Positions 38,571 through 49,899 of a stretch of DNA of 64,000 bases are shown piece by piece; positions within the stretch are counted from its first letter, which is position 1, and every line of letters begins with the position of its first letter. A program made the position numbers and the translations under genes. Where the stretch lies: the NCBI RefSeq assembly GCF_021325795.1, contig NZ_JAHPZX010000011.1:1-64000 (forward strand). Reading direction: 5' to 3'. The DNA is from Bordetella sp. LUAb4 (lineage in GTDB: Bacteria > Pseudomonadota > Gammaproteobacteria > Burkholderiales > Burkholderiaceae_B). The notes under the pieces were generated by a model, which made no database searches, was not told the origin of the DNA, and saw only the letters and a list, made by a program, of their open reading frames with translations.

Positions 38571-38854
38571 TGTCTGAAAACATAATCACCAGCAGCTTCG
38601 ACGAGCTTTCCGCCATTATTCGCAACCGTTTAAATGAGCTCGATCCTGTCTCGCTGGACATAATCGACGACTCGCATTTGCATGCGGGTCACGCGGGCGC
38701 GCACGGTGGCGCATCACATCTCACGGTACGTATTGTCACCCTCCGTTTCCATGGACTTTCCCCAGTTGCGCGGCATCGCCTGGTGTATGATCGGCTGCAA
38801 GATTTAATCCCCTATCCCATCCATGCGCTGGCGCTGGATACCAAGACTCCCTGA
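38570..38854 (+). CDS. BolA-family protein
   Basis: A 94-residue BolA-like protein, a partner of monothiol glutaredoxins in iron-sulfur cluster handling. The family fold is recognisable from DSHLHAGHAGAHGG, the conserved loop with the likely ligand His, and from FHGLSPVARHRLVYDRLQDLI. Its ATG uses the last base of the yciB stop codon. Some BolA proteins instead act as DNA-binding regulators; sequence alone does not decide. Confidence 0.92.
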   Translation: MSENIITSSFDELSAIIRNRLNELDPVSLDIIDDSHLHAGHAGAHGGASHLTVRIVTLRFHGLSPVARHRLVYDRLQDLIPYPIHALALDTKTP

Positions 38855-38881
38855 ACTCAATCAGAAAGCTAAAGGACCTAC

Positions 38882-39658
38882 ATGAAACGCATCATCCTGT
38901 TGGCAGCGGCCTGCGTGATCGCCGTTCCGGCTTTTGCCCAGAATGTGGCGACCGTCAATGGCAAGGCCATTCCGCAGAAGAACCTGGACCAATTCGTCAA
39001 GCTTCTGGTAAGCCAGGGCGCGACCGACTCGCCGCAACTGCGCGAACAGGTCAAGCAGGAAATGATCAATCGCCAGGTTTTCGTCCAAGCCGCTGAAAAG
39101 GCCGGCATCGCCAAGCAGGATGACGTTCAGACCGAACTCGAATTGGCCCGCCAAGGCATCCTGGTGCGCGCGCTGATGGCCGATTACCTGCAAAAGCACA
39201 AGGTGACCGATCAGCAGATCCAGACCGAATACAACAAGGTCAAGCAGGAACAGGCCGGCAAGCTGGAATACAAGGTCCGCCATATCCTGGTCGCCGACGA
39301 AAAGACCGCCAACGACCTGCTCGCGCAGATCAAGGGCAACAAGGCCAAGTTCGAAGACCTGGCCAAGAAGAACTCGAAAGACCCCGGCAGCGCCGACAAG
39401 GGTGGCGAACTGGGCTGGGCTCCGGCCACCAACTACGTCCCGCCGTTCGCTCAGGCCGTGACTTCGCTGAAGAAGGGTGACGTGGCCGACAAGCCGGTGC
39501 AAACGCAATACGGCTGGCACATCATCCAGGTCGAAGATACCCGCCCGGTCGAGTTCCCGCCGCTGGATCAAGTGCGTCCGCAACTGGAAGAAATGCTGCG
39601 CCAGCAAACCCTGGCCGACTACCAGAAGACGCTGCGCGACCAAGCCAAGGTGCAGTAA
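38882..39658 (+). CDS. par27: Periplasmic peptidyl-prolyl isomerase, Par27-like parvulin
   Basis: A 258-residue periplasmic folding factor with a signal peptide (residues 1-19, ending AFA-QN). A helical N-terminal SurA-like chaperone segment (20-125) is followed by a parvulin domain at about 135-225: VRHILVADEKTAND, NSKDPGSADKGGELGWA, YGWHIIQVED. A C-terminal helical tail follows. This build matches Bordetella Par27, an isomerase and chaperone that assists outer-membrane and secreted proteins. AAAGGA precedes the ATG. It follows yciB and the BolA gene closely and is ended by the terminator at 39681. Confidence 0.9.
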   Translation: MKRIILLAAACVIAVPAFAQNVATVNGKAIPQKNLDQFVKLLVSQGATDSPQLREQVKQEMINRQVFVQAAEKAGIAKQDDVQTELELARQGILVRALMADYLQKHKVTDQQIQTEYNKVKQEQAGKLEYKVRHILVADEKTANDLLAQIKGNKAKFEDLAKKNSKDPGSADKGGELGWAPATNYVPPFAQAVTSLKKGDVADKPVQTQYGWHIIQVEDTRPVEFPPLDQVRPQLEEMLRQQTLADYQKTLRDQAKVQ

Positions 39659-39680
39659 TCCTGGTTTGAGCGACAATGAA

Positions 39681-39711
39681 AAACGCGCCGCATATGCGGC
39701 GCGTTTTTTTA
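39681..39711 (+). terminator. Rho-independent terminator after the Par27-like gene
   Basis: An 11-base-pair stem (AAACGCGCCGC at 39681-39691 with its complement at 39696-39706) around ATAT ends in a run of seven T. Confidence 0.95.
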
Positions 39712-39825
39712 TTGCCGTCCGTATTGCACGGCTCTCGAAGACGCTTTATCGCAGGCTCTTGTTGCACGCCGTTGTTGCACGCCGTTGTTGCCAGCGCGGC
39801 TTGATTACCGCGACGGCCGGATGCA

Positions 39826-41340
39826 TCAATCGTGCTGTGCTTGCACCTGCAGCGCCGCGTCTTTCTTGCCCTTGCGCAGGAACGCATACAACTGCCATGC
39901 CACGATCGCACCAATCACCGCGAACAAGGTACCGCTGATGGGCCGCGTCACGAATGCGCTGAAGTCCCCTCGCGACAACAGCATGGCGCGCCGGAAGTTT
40001 TCTTCCAGCATCGGCCCCAGGATGAAGCCCAGCATCAGCGGCGCCGCTTCCATGCCCAGGCGCAGGAACAGATAGCCAACGAAGCCGAACGCCGCGGTGA
40101 CGAAAATATCGTCCAGGCTGTTATTGATGCTGAAGGTGCCGATGCAGCAGAAGAACAGAATGCATGGGAACAACACGGTGTACGGAATCTTGAATACCGA
40201 CAACCAGTAGCGCACCAGCGGCACGTTCAGAATCAGCAGGAAGCAGTTACCCACCCACATGCTCGCCACCAGCCCCCAGAACAGGTCTGGATGGGTGCCG
40301 ATCATATTGGGTCCGGGCTGTATGCCCTTGACGATGAACGCAGCCAGCATCAGCGCCATCACGGCGTTTTCCGGAATGCCGATGGCCATCAGCGGAATGA
40401 AGCTGGTGCGGGCGGCCGCTTCGTCAGCCGCGGCCTGGCCGGCCACGCCTTCGATGGCGCCGGTACCGATTTCATCGCGATACTTGCTGAAGCGCTTGTC
40501 GGCGGCATAGGCGGCAAACTGCGCGATGGTCGGGCCGCCCCCGGGCAGGATGCCCAGGATCGAACCGATGACGCTGCCGCGCAAGGCGCTGGGGATGATG
40601 CGCTTGAACTCGCCCCACGTTGGAATCAGCTTGATCTTGCCGTTGAAGGGTGTCAGCGTGTTCTTGGCGTCCAGGTTCTTGACGATTTCAGCGATGCCGA
40701 AGCAGCCCAGGGCGATACTGATCAGGCCCACGCCATCCTGCAGGAAGACCAGGTCCATGGTGTAGCGCATCATGCCGCTGTTGACGTCGGTACCGATGAC
40801 GCCCAGCAAGATGCCGATCAAGGCCATGGCCAGGCCATTGAGCAGGCTGCCGGCGCTGACAAAGCTGACGCAGAAGAAGCCCAGCATCATCAGCGCGCAG
40901 TAGTCGGCCGGGCCGAACAGCAGGCCCACCTCGCCCAGCGCGGGCGCCATGGTCGACAGCACCACGATGGCCACGGTGCCGCCGATGAAGCTCGACATGC
41001 CGGCCGTGAACAAGGCCAGCCCGGTCTTGCCCTTGAGGTTCATGGCATACCCGTCGATGCAGGCCACGATACTGCTGGCGTGCGGGATCTTCATGGTGAT
41101 GGCGCTGACACTATCGCCGTATTGGGCGCCGTAATAGATGCCCGCCAGCATGATCAGCGCACCGCTGGCCGGGATGCTGTACGTGATGGGCAGCAGCAGG
41201 CTGATGGTGGACAGAGGACCCAGGCCGGGCAGCAGACCGATCAGGGTCCCCACCGTGCACCCCAGGGCGCAGTACATCAGGTTCTCGAGCGTCAGGGCGT
41301 GGTCGAAGCCCAGCGCGAGGTTGTTGAGGATTTCCATCAT
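39826..41340 (-). CDS. tctA: Tripartite tricarboxylate transporter large permease TctA
   Basis: A 504-residue membrane protein with about twelve spans. Family landmarks are GTLIGLLPGLGPLSTISLLLP near the N-terminus (about residues 31-51), YGAQYGDSVSAITMKIP, and the second Gly/Pro-rich loop ILGILPGGGPTIAQFAAY. It forms the main transport channel of a TctCBA carboxylate importer. The ATG at 41340 overlaps the tctB stop by four bases (ATGA). No binding-protein gene is adjacent; one of the Bug proteins, perhaps that at 26.6 kb, must deliver the substrate. Confidence 0.93.
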   Translation of the reverse strand: MMEILNNLALGFDHALTLENLMYCALGCTVGTLIGLLPGLGPLSTISLLLPITYSIPASGALIMLAGIYYGAQYGDSVSAITMKIPHASSIVACIDGYAMNLKGKTGLALFTAGMSSFIGGTVAIVVLSTMAPALGEVGLLFGPADYCALMMLGFFCVSFVSAGSLLNGLAMALIGILLGVIGTDVNSGMMRYTMDLVFLQDGVGLISIALGCFGIAEIVKNLDAKNTLTPFNGKIKLIPTWGEFKRIIPSALRGSVIGSILGILPGGGPTIAQFAAYAADKRFSKYRDEIGTGAIEGVAGQAAADEAAARTSFIPLMAIGIPENAVMALMLAAFIVKGIQPGPNMIGTHPDLFWGLVASMWVGNCFLLILNVPLVRYWLSVFKIPYTVLFPCILFFCCIGTFSINNSLDDIFVTAAFGFVGYLFLRLGMEAAPLMLGFILGPMLEENFRRAMLLSRGDFSAFVTRPISGTLFAVIGAIVAWQLYAFLRKGKKDAALQVQAQHD

Positions 41341-41765
41341 AGGATCGGGAGGCTCAGGCCTAGCAGATGTTTGAATGCGAAGGCCACGGCGATCAGGCCC
41401 AGTGAGATCTTGACGTTGCGGACCCACGAGTAGGAGGTGCCGGCCAGGGTCGAGCAGAACACCAGGAACACGATGCCGAGCAGCATGTTCAGGAAGTGCG
41501 AAACGATGACGAAGCCGCACAGGCTGACCAGGATGATCAGGATGTTCTTGAAGTTGTAGTCCAGGGGGACGGGTGCGACGAGGCGCGAGCGCAGGACGGT
41601 GATGAGGCCGATCAACAGCAGGCAGCCGCTGATCAACAGGGGGAACAGGCCGGGGCCGAAACGGGCGAACGTGCCCAGGGGATAGCGTGCCGCCGCGCCG
41701 CCGAAGACCAGGGCGAAGACGATCAGGAACAGGCCCCTGACGAAGTTGCGATTACTGAAGTTCAT
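41337..41765 (-). CDS. tctB: Tripartite tricarboxylate transporter small permease TctB
   Basis: A 142-residue protein with four hydrophobic spans, the size and layout of TctB. It begins MNFSNRNFVRGLFLIVFAL and has the family phrase YPLGTFARFGPGLFPLLISGCLLLIG (about residues 28-53). It pairs with TctA, to which it is translationally coupled. The ATG at 41765 is the first methionine before the first span; open frame continues upstream without a signal. The promoter should lie in the adjacent 41766-41900 segment. Confidence 0.88.
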   Translation of the reverse strand: MNFSNRNFVRGLFLIVFALVFGGAAARYPLGTFARFGPGLFPLLISGCLLLIGLITVLRSRLVAPVPLDYNFKNILIILVSLCGFVIVSHFLNMLLGIVFLVFCSTLAGTSYSWVRNVKISLGLIAVAFAFKHLLGLSLPIL

Positions 41766-42128
41766 AGTAGGGGGCTCCGCTGACGGGCCGCCTGGCGGGG
41801 GGATATATGCATGGGTTCGCTCTGCCTCCGAGAAACGGATTTGCTTGTTTGTTATCGACACATCACGGATTGCCTTGGGTGTATGCAATGCGTGAGGCGC
41901 TGGAGGCGATACTAGGCAGGGGCGCTTTCAGCTGGCTGTCGGTTTTTACGGCTTAGCGTATTCACCTAGGGTGGGAAAGCAACAATTGGCTGAACGAAAG
42001 CCAACTGTTAGCTGAAGCTGATATGTCAAATTGCTGAATTTCAACTGTCGGTTATTTGAATTAATTCTGACGGTTGATTGAATTTTGGAATTTAGAATTA
42101 ATCGACGCTGAGCGTGAATAAAAATAAA
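41766..42128. other. AT-rich intergenic segment upstream of tctB
   Basis: No gene was recognised. From about 41960 to 42128 the sequence is markedly AT-rich against the window average, with repeated CAACTGT and (G)CTGA words and a GAATTAATTC palindrome at 42059-42068. It separates the tctBA promoter from the minisatellite and its terminator. Confidence 0.5.
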
Positions 42129-42147
42129 GAGGGGGCTCCGCCCCCTC
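42118..42147 (-). terminator. Terminator downstream of the minisatellite (minus strand)
   Basis: GAGGGGGC at 42129-42136 pairs with GCCCCCTC at 42140-42147. On the minus strand the stem is followed by TTTATTTTTATT. It would stop transcripts coming from the ligA side after they cross the repeat array. Confidence 0.85.
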
Positions 42148-42163
42148 AACGCTCCCCGTGTTA

Positions 42164-42496
42164 GGGCCGAGGGCCGAGCTCCTCGGTGCTCCCCGTGCTC
42201 GGGCCGAGGGCAGAGCCCCTCGGTGCTCCCCGTGCTCGGGCCGAGGGCAGAGCTCCTCGGTACTCCCCGTGCTCGGGCCGAGGGCAGAGCCCCTCGGTGC
42301 TCCCCGTGCTCGGGCCGAGGGCAGAGCCCCTCGGTGCTCCCCGTGCTCGGGCCGAGGGCAGAGCCCCTCGGTGCTCCCCGTGCTCGGGCCGAGGGCAGAG
42401 CTCCTCGGTACTCCCCGTGCTCGGGCCGAGGGCAGAGCCCCTCGGTGCTCCCCGTGCTCGGGCCGAGGGCAGAGCCCCTCGGTACTCCCCGTGCTC
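42164..42496. repeat. Minisatellite, nine 37-bp units
   Basis: Nine head-to-tail 37-base units fill 42164-42496, with partial units on each side. Each unit reads GGGCCGAGGGCAGAGC, then CCCTCGGTGCTCCCCGTGCTC in two parts with variants only at a few positions (C or T before CCTCGG; G or A in GGTGCTC/GGTACTC; CCG for CAG in the first unit). CCGAGGG and CCCTCGG inside each unit can pair, and CTCGG/CCGAG at unit joints can pair as an alternative. Since 37 is not divisible by three, long open frames appear in all forward frames and on the reverse strand; these look like by-products. Confidence 0.95.
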
Positions 42497-42510
42497 GGGC
42501 CAATGGGCGT

Positions 42511-42548
42511 AAAAAAGCCCGGCTGGAAGATCTCCGAGGCCGGGCTTT
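42511..42548 (-). terminator. Rho-independent terminator of ligA
   Basis: AAAGCCCGGC at 42514-42523 pairs with GCCGGGCTTT at 42539-42548. On the minus strand the stem runs into six T. It lies 43 bases after the ligA stop. Confidence 0.9.
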
Positions 42549-42590
42549 GTTTGGTGCCTGCCGCATTAACGTCAGCTTGCGGGCGGCTTT

Positions 42591-45877
<3,287 letters not shown>

Positions 45878-45923
45878 GTGTCTATACCGCGCCCCGAGGG
45901 CAGCGTCTCGGTAGGTTTCTTGA

Positions 45924-48900
45924 TCAAACGGTCTCGGTGGCCATTTGCACGGCGGCATCGATATCCACGGCCACGATACGGGATACGCCTTGTTCCTGCA
46001 TGGTAACGCCAACCAGTTGCTTTGCCATTTGCATCGCAATCTTGTTGTGCGAGATGAAGAGGAACTGGGTCTGCTCGCTCATGTTGCTGACCAGATTGGC
46101 GTAGCGTTCGGTGTTGGCGTCGTCCAGCGGCGCGTCGACCTCGTCGAGCAGGCAGAACGGCGCCGGATTCAATTTGAACAGCGCGAACACCAGCGCGGTG
46201 GCGGTCAAGGCCTTCTCGCCGCCCGACAACAGGTGAATGGTGCTGTTGCGCTTGCCCGGCGGCTGCGCCATCACCTGCACGCCGGCGTCCAGGATCTCGT
46301 CGCCGGTAATCGACAACTTGGCTTCGCCGCCACCGAACAGGCGTGGGAACAGCTCGCCGAAATGGCCGTTGACGGTGTTGAAGGTGTCCTGCAGCAGCTC
46401 GCGGGTTTCGCGGTCGATCTTGCGGATGGCGTCTTCCAAGGTCTCGATGGCCGTCATCAAGTCCTTCTGCTGGGAATCGAGATAGTCCCTGCGCTCGCGC
46501 GAGCTGTTCAATTCGTCCAGGGCGGCCAGGTTGACCGAACCCAGGCTGTCGATCTGGCGCGAGATCCGCGTCACCTCGGATTGCAGCCAGTTGGCGCGGC
46601 GCCATTCGTCAGGCCGGTCCGACAAGGACGCGGCCAGGGCGGCCCGGTCCACTTCGTGCGCGTTGAGCTGTTCGGTGAACTGCTCTTCGGCCAGGCGCGC
46701 CGCCTGCTCCTGCAACTGCAATTCCGTGATGCGGGCGCGGCGCGGCTCCAGGGTCTGTTCCTGGCGCACGCGGTCTTCGTCGGCACCGCGCAGTTGCGCC
46801 GCCAGGTCGTCCATTTCGATGCGCGCGCGCTGCAACGCTTCCTCGCGCTCGGCGCGCAGTTCCAGGGCTTCCTGCAATCCGGCCTGGGCCGCGCTGGCGT
46901 CCAATTCGAAGAGTTCGCCCTGCAGTTGTTCCAGTTCGCCGCTGGCGCGCCGGCTTTGGTCGGCCGCCAATTGCTGGTTGCGTTGCAAGTCCAGGATACG
47001 GGCCTCGATGCCACGCTGCGCGAATTCGGCTTCGTGCACCGCGCGTTCGAGGTCACGCAGCGCGGTGCGCGCGGCGTCGGCCTTTTCCGCCAGCGCCTCG
47101 CCGTCGATCTCGGCATCGGCAAAGCGCGACTGGTGCTCGGCGAGTTCCTGGTCCAGGGTCTCGAAGCGCACCTCGGCGTCCTCGCGCGTGGCGCGCAGGT
47201 CTTCTTCGTGCGAGGTGATCTCGGCCAGGTCTTCACGCAGGCGCTTGCCGCGCTCGCCGGATTGTTCGGCCTGCTGCTGCAGACGCGAATGCTCCAGCTG
47301 AATATCGTGCACTCGGCGGGTGACCTCGGCCACGCGCTGGCGCGCCGGGCCGAGCGATTGCGAAACCTGCTGCCAGGCCGTCTCGGCGCGCGCCACTGCC
47401 GCACGCGCCTGGTCGGCGATCAATTGCTGCGCCTTGACCTCGCGCTGCAGATTGGCGATTTCGGTCTGACGTGCCAACAGGCCGGCCTGTTCCGAGTCCG
47501 GCGCGTAGAAACGCACGCTGTGGGCATCGACCAGATGGCCGCTCTTGACCACGTACACGGCGCCTGCCGGCAACGCCGTCCGGCCGGCCAAGGCCTGGGT
47601 CATGTCGTCGGCCACATAGACGTCGCGCAGCCAGTCGCCCATGAGGCTGCGCAGACCGGGATCGGTCAGGTGCAGCATGGTGGTCAACGGCGTCAGGCCG
47701 GCGCTGGCGGCCGCCGCGGGTCCCGGCGCCGGCGCCTGGAAAAAGGCCAGCCGCGCGGGCGGGGCATCATCGACGAAAGCCTTGGCGAAGTCCAGGTTGC
47801 GCAGTTCCAGCGCCGCCATGCGTTCGCGCAAAACGGCTTCCAGCGCGGTTTCCCAACCGGCCTCGACGTTCAGCTTCTGCCACAGGCGGCCCAGGCTGGT
47901 CAGCTCGTGCTTGGCCAGCCAAGGTTCCAGGGCGCCCTGCTTCTGTACGTCTTCCTGCAATTTGACCAGGGCCGAAAGACGCGCTTCCAGGCGCCCCAGG
48001 GTCTGGGCTTCGCGCTGGGCGGTGTCCTGGGCCTGGCTGCGCTCGGCGTCGGCCACCGGCACGCGTTCTTCCAATTCCGCCAGTTGGCCTTGCGCCTCTT
48101 CCAGTTGCTCTTCGCCGGCGGCACGGTCACCCGCCAGCTGCTCCAGATGGGCCGGATCCGGCGTGTGCAGTTCACGCATTTCCTGCTGCACGCGCTCGCG
48201 GCGCTGCTCCAGGGTCTGCAACTGGCGGTCGGCATCGCGCTGGGTTTGCGCCACCAGCGCCAGGTTCTGCTCCACGCGCGCCAGGGCGCCCCGCATGTCG
48301 TCGCGCGAGGCGGCGGCGTCGCGCACGCGGGCTTCCACCGACGGCAGCGCGGCCTGGGCATCCTCGGCACGGGCGCGGGCCTCGGCGGCGCGTTCGCCGG
48401 CCATGGCCTGGTCTTCCTCGGACTGGGCGATCTGCTCGGTGCAGTGGGCTTGCTGGGCGTCCCATTCGGCGATCTGCGCCTGTAGCTGATCGCGCCGGGC
48501 CTGAACCCGGTTGCGCGAATCGACGACGTGGCGGATTTCCGCCTCCAGGCGGCTGACCTGGCCATTGGCCTCGTACAAGCCGCCCTGGGCGCTGTGAACC
48601 CGGTCGCTGGCTTCGTAATGCGCCTGGCGGCGCGCTTCCAGCGCGGCCTCGCCGGCACGCAGGCCGGCCATGGCGCCTTCGAGCTCGGCCTGGGCCTTTT
48701 CGATCTCGGCGGACTTCTTCTGCCTTTCGTCGCGGGCGCCGGTTTCCTTCAACAGCCACAAGGCATGCTGCTTCTGTTCGCCATCGCTTTGCAGCTCGCG
48801 GTACTGGCGCGCCACCTCGGCCTGGGCTTCCAGCTTGTCCAGCTGGCTGCTCAGTTCACGCAGGATGTCTTCCACGCGGGTCAGGTTCTCGCGCGTGTCG

Positions 48901-49454
48901 GACAGGCGGTTTTCGGTCTCGCGGCGGCGCTCTTTGTAGCGCGACACGCCCGCGGCCTCTTCCAGGTAGACGCGCAATTCCTCCGGGCGCGCCTCGATCA
49001 GGCGGTTGATCATCCCCTGCCCGATGATGGCGTAGCCACGCGCGCCCAGGCCGGTGCCCAGGAAGATGTCGTGGATGTCGCGGCGCCGCACCTGCTGGTT
49101 GTTGACGTAGTAGCTGCTGGTGCCGTCCCGGGTCAGCACGCGGCGCACGGCGATTTCGCCGTAGGTACTCCATTGGCCCGCGGCCCGGCCCTCGCTGTTG
49201 TCGAACACCATTTCGACCGACGCGCGGGCGGCCGGCTTGCGGTTGCCGGAGCCGTTGAAGATCACGTCCTGCATGGACTCGCCACGCAGCTCGGACGCCT
49301 TGGCCTCGCCCAGTACCCAGCGCACCGCATCGATGATGTTCGACTTGCCGCAACCGTTGGGACCGACCACGCCGACCAACTGGCTGGGCACGGGAATGAC
49401 GGTCGGATCGACAAACGATTTGAAGCCGGCGAGTTTTAGCTGGGTGAGACGCAC
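45924..49454 (-). CDS. smc: Chromosome segregation protein SMC
   Basis: A 1176-residue SMC ATPase. The N-terminal ATPase half starts RLTQLKLAGFKSFVDPTVIP with Walker A GPNGCGKSN (about residues 32-40). Long coiled coils (about 165-500 and 670-1000) flank a hinge at about 510-660. The C-terminal half has the signature LLSGGEKALTA and Walker B FCLLDEVDAPLDD. It compacts and segregates the chromosome as a dimer. The GTG at 49454 gives the typical N-terminus; a longer frame of 66 residues upstream has no family match. First gene of smc-zipA-ligA. Confidence 0.95.
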   Translation of the reverse strand: MRLTQLKLAGFKSFVDPTVIPVPSQLVGVVGPNGCGKSNIIDAVRWVLGEAKASELRGESMQDVIFNGSGNRKPAARASVEMVFDNSEGRAAGQWSTYGEIAVRRVLTRDGTSSYYVNNQQVRRRDIHDIFLGTGLGARGYAIIGQGMINRLIEARPEELRVYLEEAAGVSRYKERRRETENRLSDTRENLTRVEDILRELSSQLDKLEAQAEVARQYRELQSDGEQKQHALWLLKETGARDERQKKSAEIEKAQAELEGAMAGLRAGEAALEARRQAHYEASDRVHSAQGGLYEANGQVSRLEAEIRHVVDSRNRVQARRDQLQAQIAEWDAQQAHCTEQIAQSEEDQAMAGERAAEARARAEDAQAALPSVEARVRDAAASRDDMRGALARVEQNLALVAQTQRDADRQLQTLEQRRERVQQEMRELHTPDPAHLEQLAGDRAAGEEQLEEAQGQLAELEERVPVADAERSQAQDTAQREAQTLGRLEARLSALVKLQEDVQKQGALEPWLAKHELTSLGRLWQKLNVEAGWETALEAVLRERMAALELRNLDFAKAFVDDAPPARLAFFQAPAPGPAAAASAGLTPLTTMLHLTDPGLRSLMGDWLRDVYVADDMTQALAGRTALPAGAVYVVKSGHLVDAHSVRFYAPDSEQAGLLARQTEIANLQREVKAQQLIADQARAAVARAETAWQQVSQSLGPARQRVAEVTRRVHDIQLEHSRLQQQAEQSGERGKRLREDLAEITSHEEDLRATREDAEVRFETLDQELAEHQSRFADAEIDGEALAEKADAARTALRDLERAVHEAEFAQRGIEARILDLQRNQQLAADQSRRASGELEQLQGELFELDASAAQAGLQEALELRAEREEALQRARIEMDDLAAQLRGADEDRVRQEQTLEPRRARITELQLQEQAARLAEEQFTEQLNAHEVDRAALAASLSDRPDEWRRANWLQSEVTRISRQIDSLGSVNLAALDELNSSRERRDYLDSQQKDLMTAIETLEDAIRKIDRETRELLQDTFNTVNGHFGELFPRLFGGGEAKLSITGDEILDAGVQVMAQPPGKRNSTIHLLSGGEKALTATALVFALFKLNPAPFCLLDEVDAPLDDANTERYANLVSNMSEQTQFLFISHNKIAMQMAKQLVGVTMQEQGVSRIVAVDIDAAVQMATETV

Positions 49455-49899
49455 AATAAGATCAGGGTCGGACGGGAGGGTTGAACGAGGCGTTGAACGG
49501 ACCTGCCGGACAGATAGCAAATCGGCCCCGGGGGGCCGACGCGAGCACACGACCCAGGAGCCGCATGGAATCAATTCGGGCCCTATGATACCCCAGGTGA
49601 AACCCCAAGCTGCTACGTGGCGGACGGGCCAGACGCACGAGAGGTACGCCAACGATGCACTTGATTACGTTGGCGACGCCGCATCTTCTGATATTTTGAA
49701 TTTACGCGCGGCACCGCCCGAGGGGCGGCGGACGCTATACTCGCTGACACTTTTTTTTCTTGCCGGGCCATCCCATGCCCACAAGGGCCCCTGGTGGGCC
49801 ACGAAGCGGCCTGTTCCGTAAGCGTGGGAATTCCGGCGCAGCCTATTTTGAAGACGGCGAACGCCGGTAACTGGACGGCAACGTCGCGCGGGGACACTT
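49455..49899. other. Divergent gap between smc and lplT
   Basis: This 445-bp gap should hold promoters in both directions. Visible items are a direct repeat of TTGAACG (around 49484-49500), a GC-rich hairpin at 49522-49539 in the smc leader, a CCGCCC-GAG-GGGCGG stem near 49715, TATACT at 49736-49741 as a possible -10 for lplT, and a run of eight T or more around 49751. No gene was found. Confidence 0.4.

Noticed and set aside
42164-42496. CRISPR array
   Set aside because: The 37-base units adjoin each other with no unique spacers between them, and no cas genes are near; this is a tandem minisatellite.
41946-42566. Long frames across the minisatellite on both strands
   Set aside because: A 37-base unit without stops in any frame gives long frames automatically; starts lack ribosome-binding sites and the ends run into unrelated AT-rich sequence.
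49710-49760. Terminator (CCGCCC-GAG-GGGCGG stem and later T-run) before lplT
   Set aside because: Stem and T-run are about 25 bases apart and no gene ends there on the plus strand.
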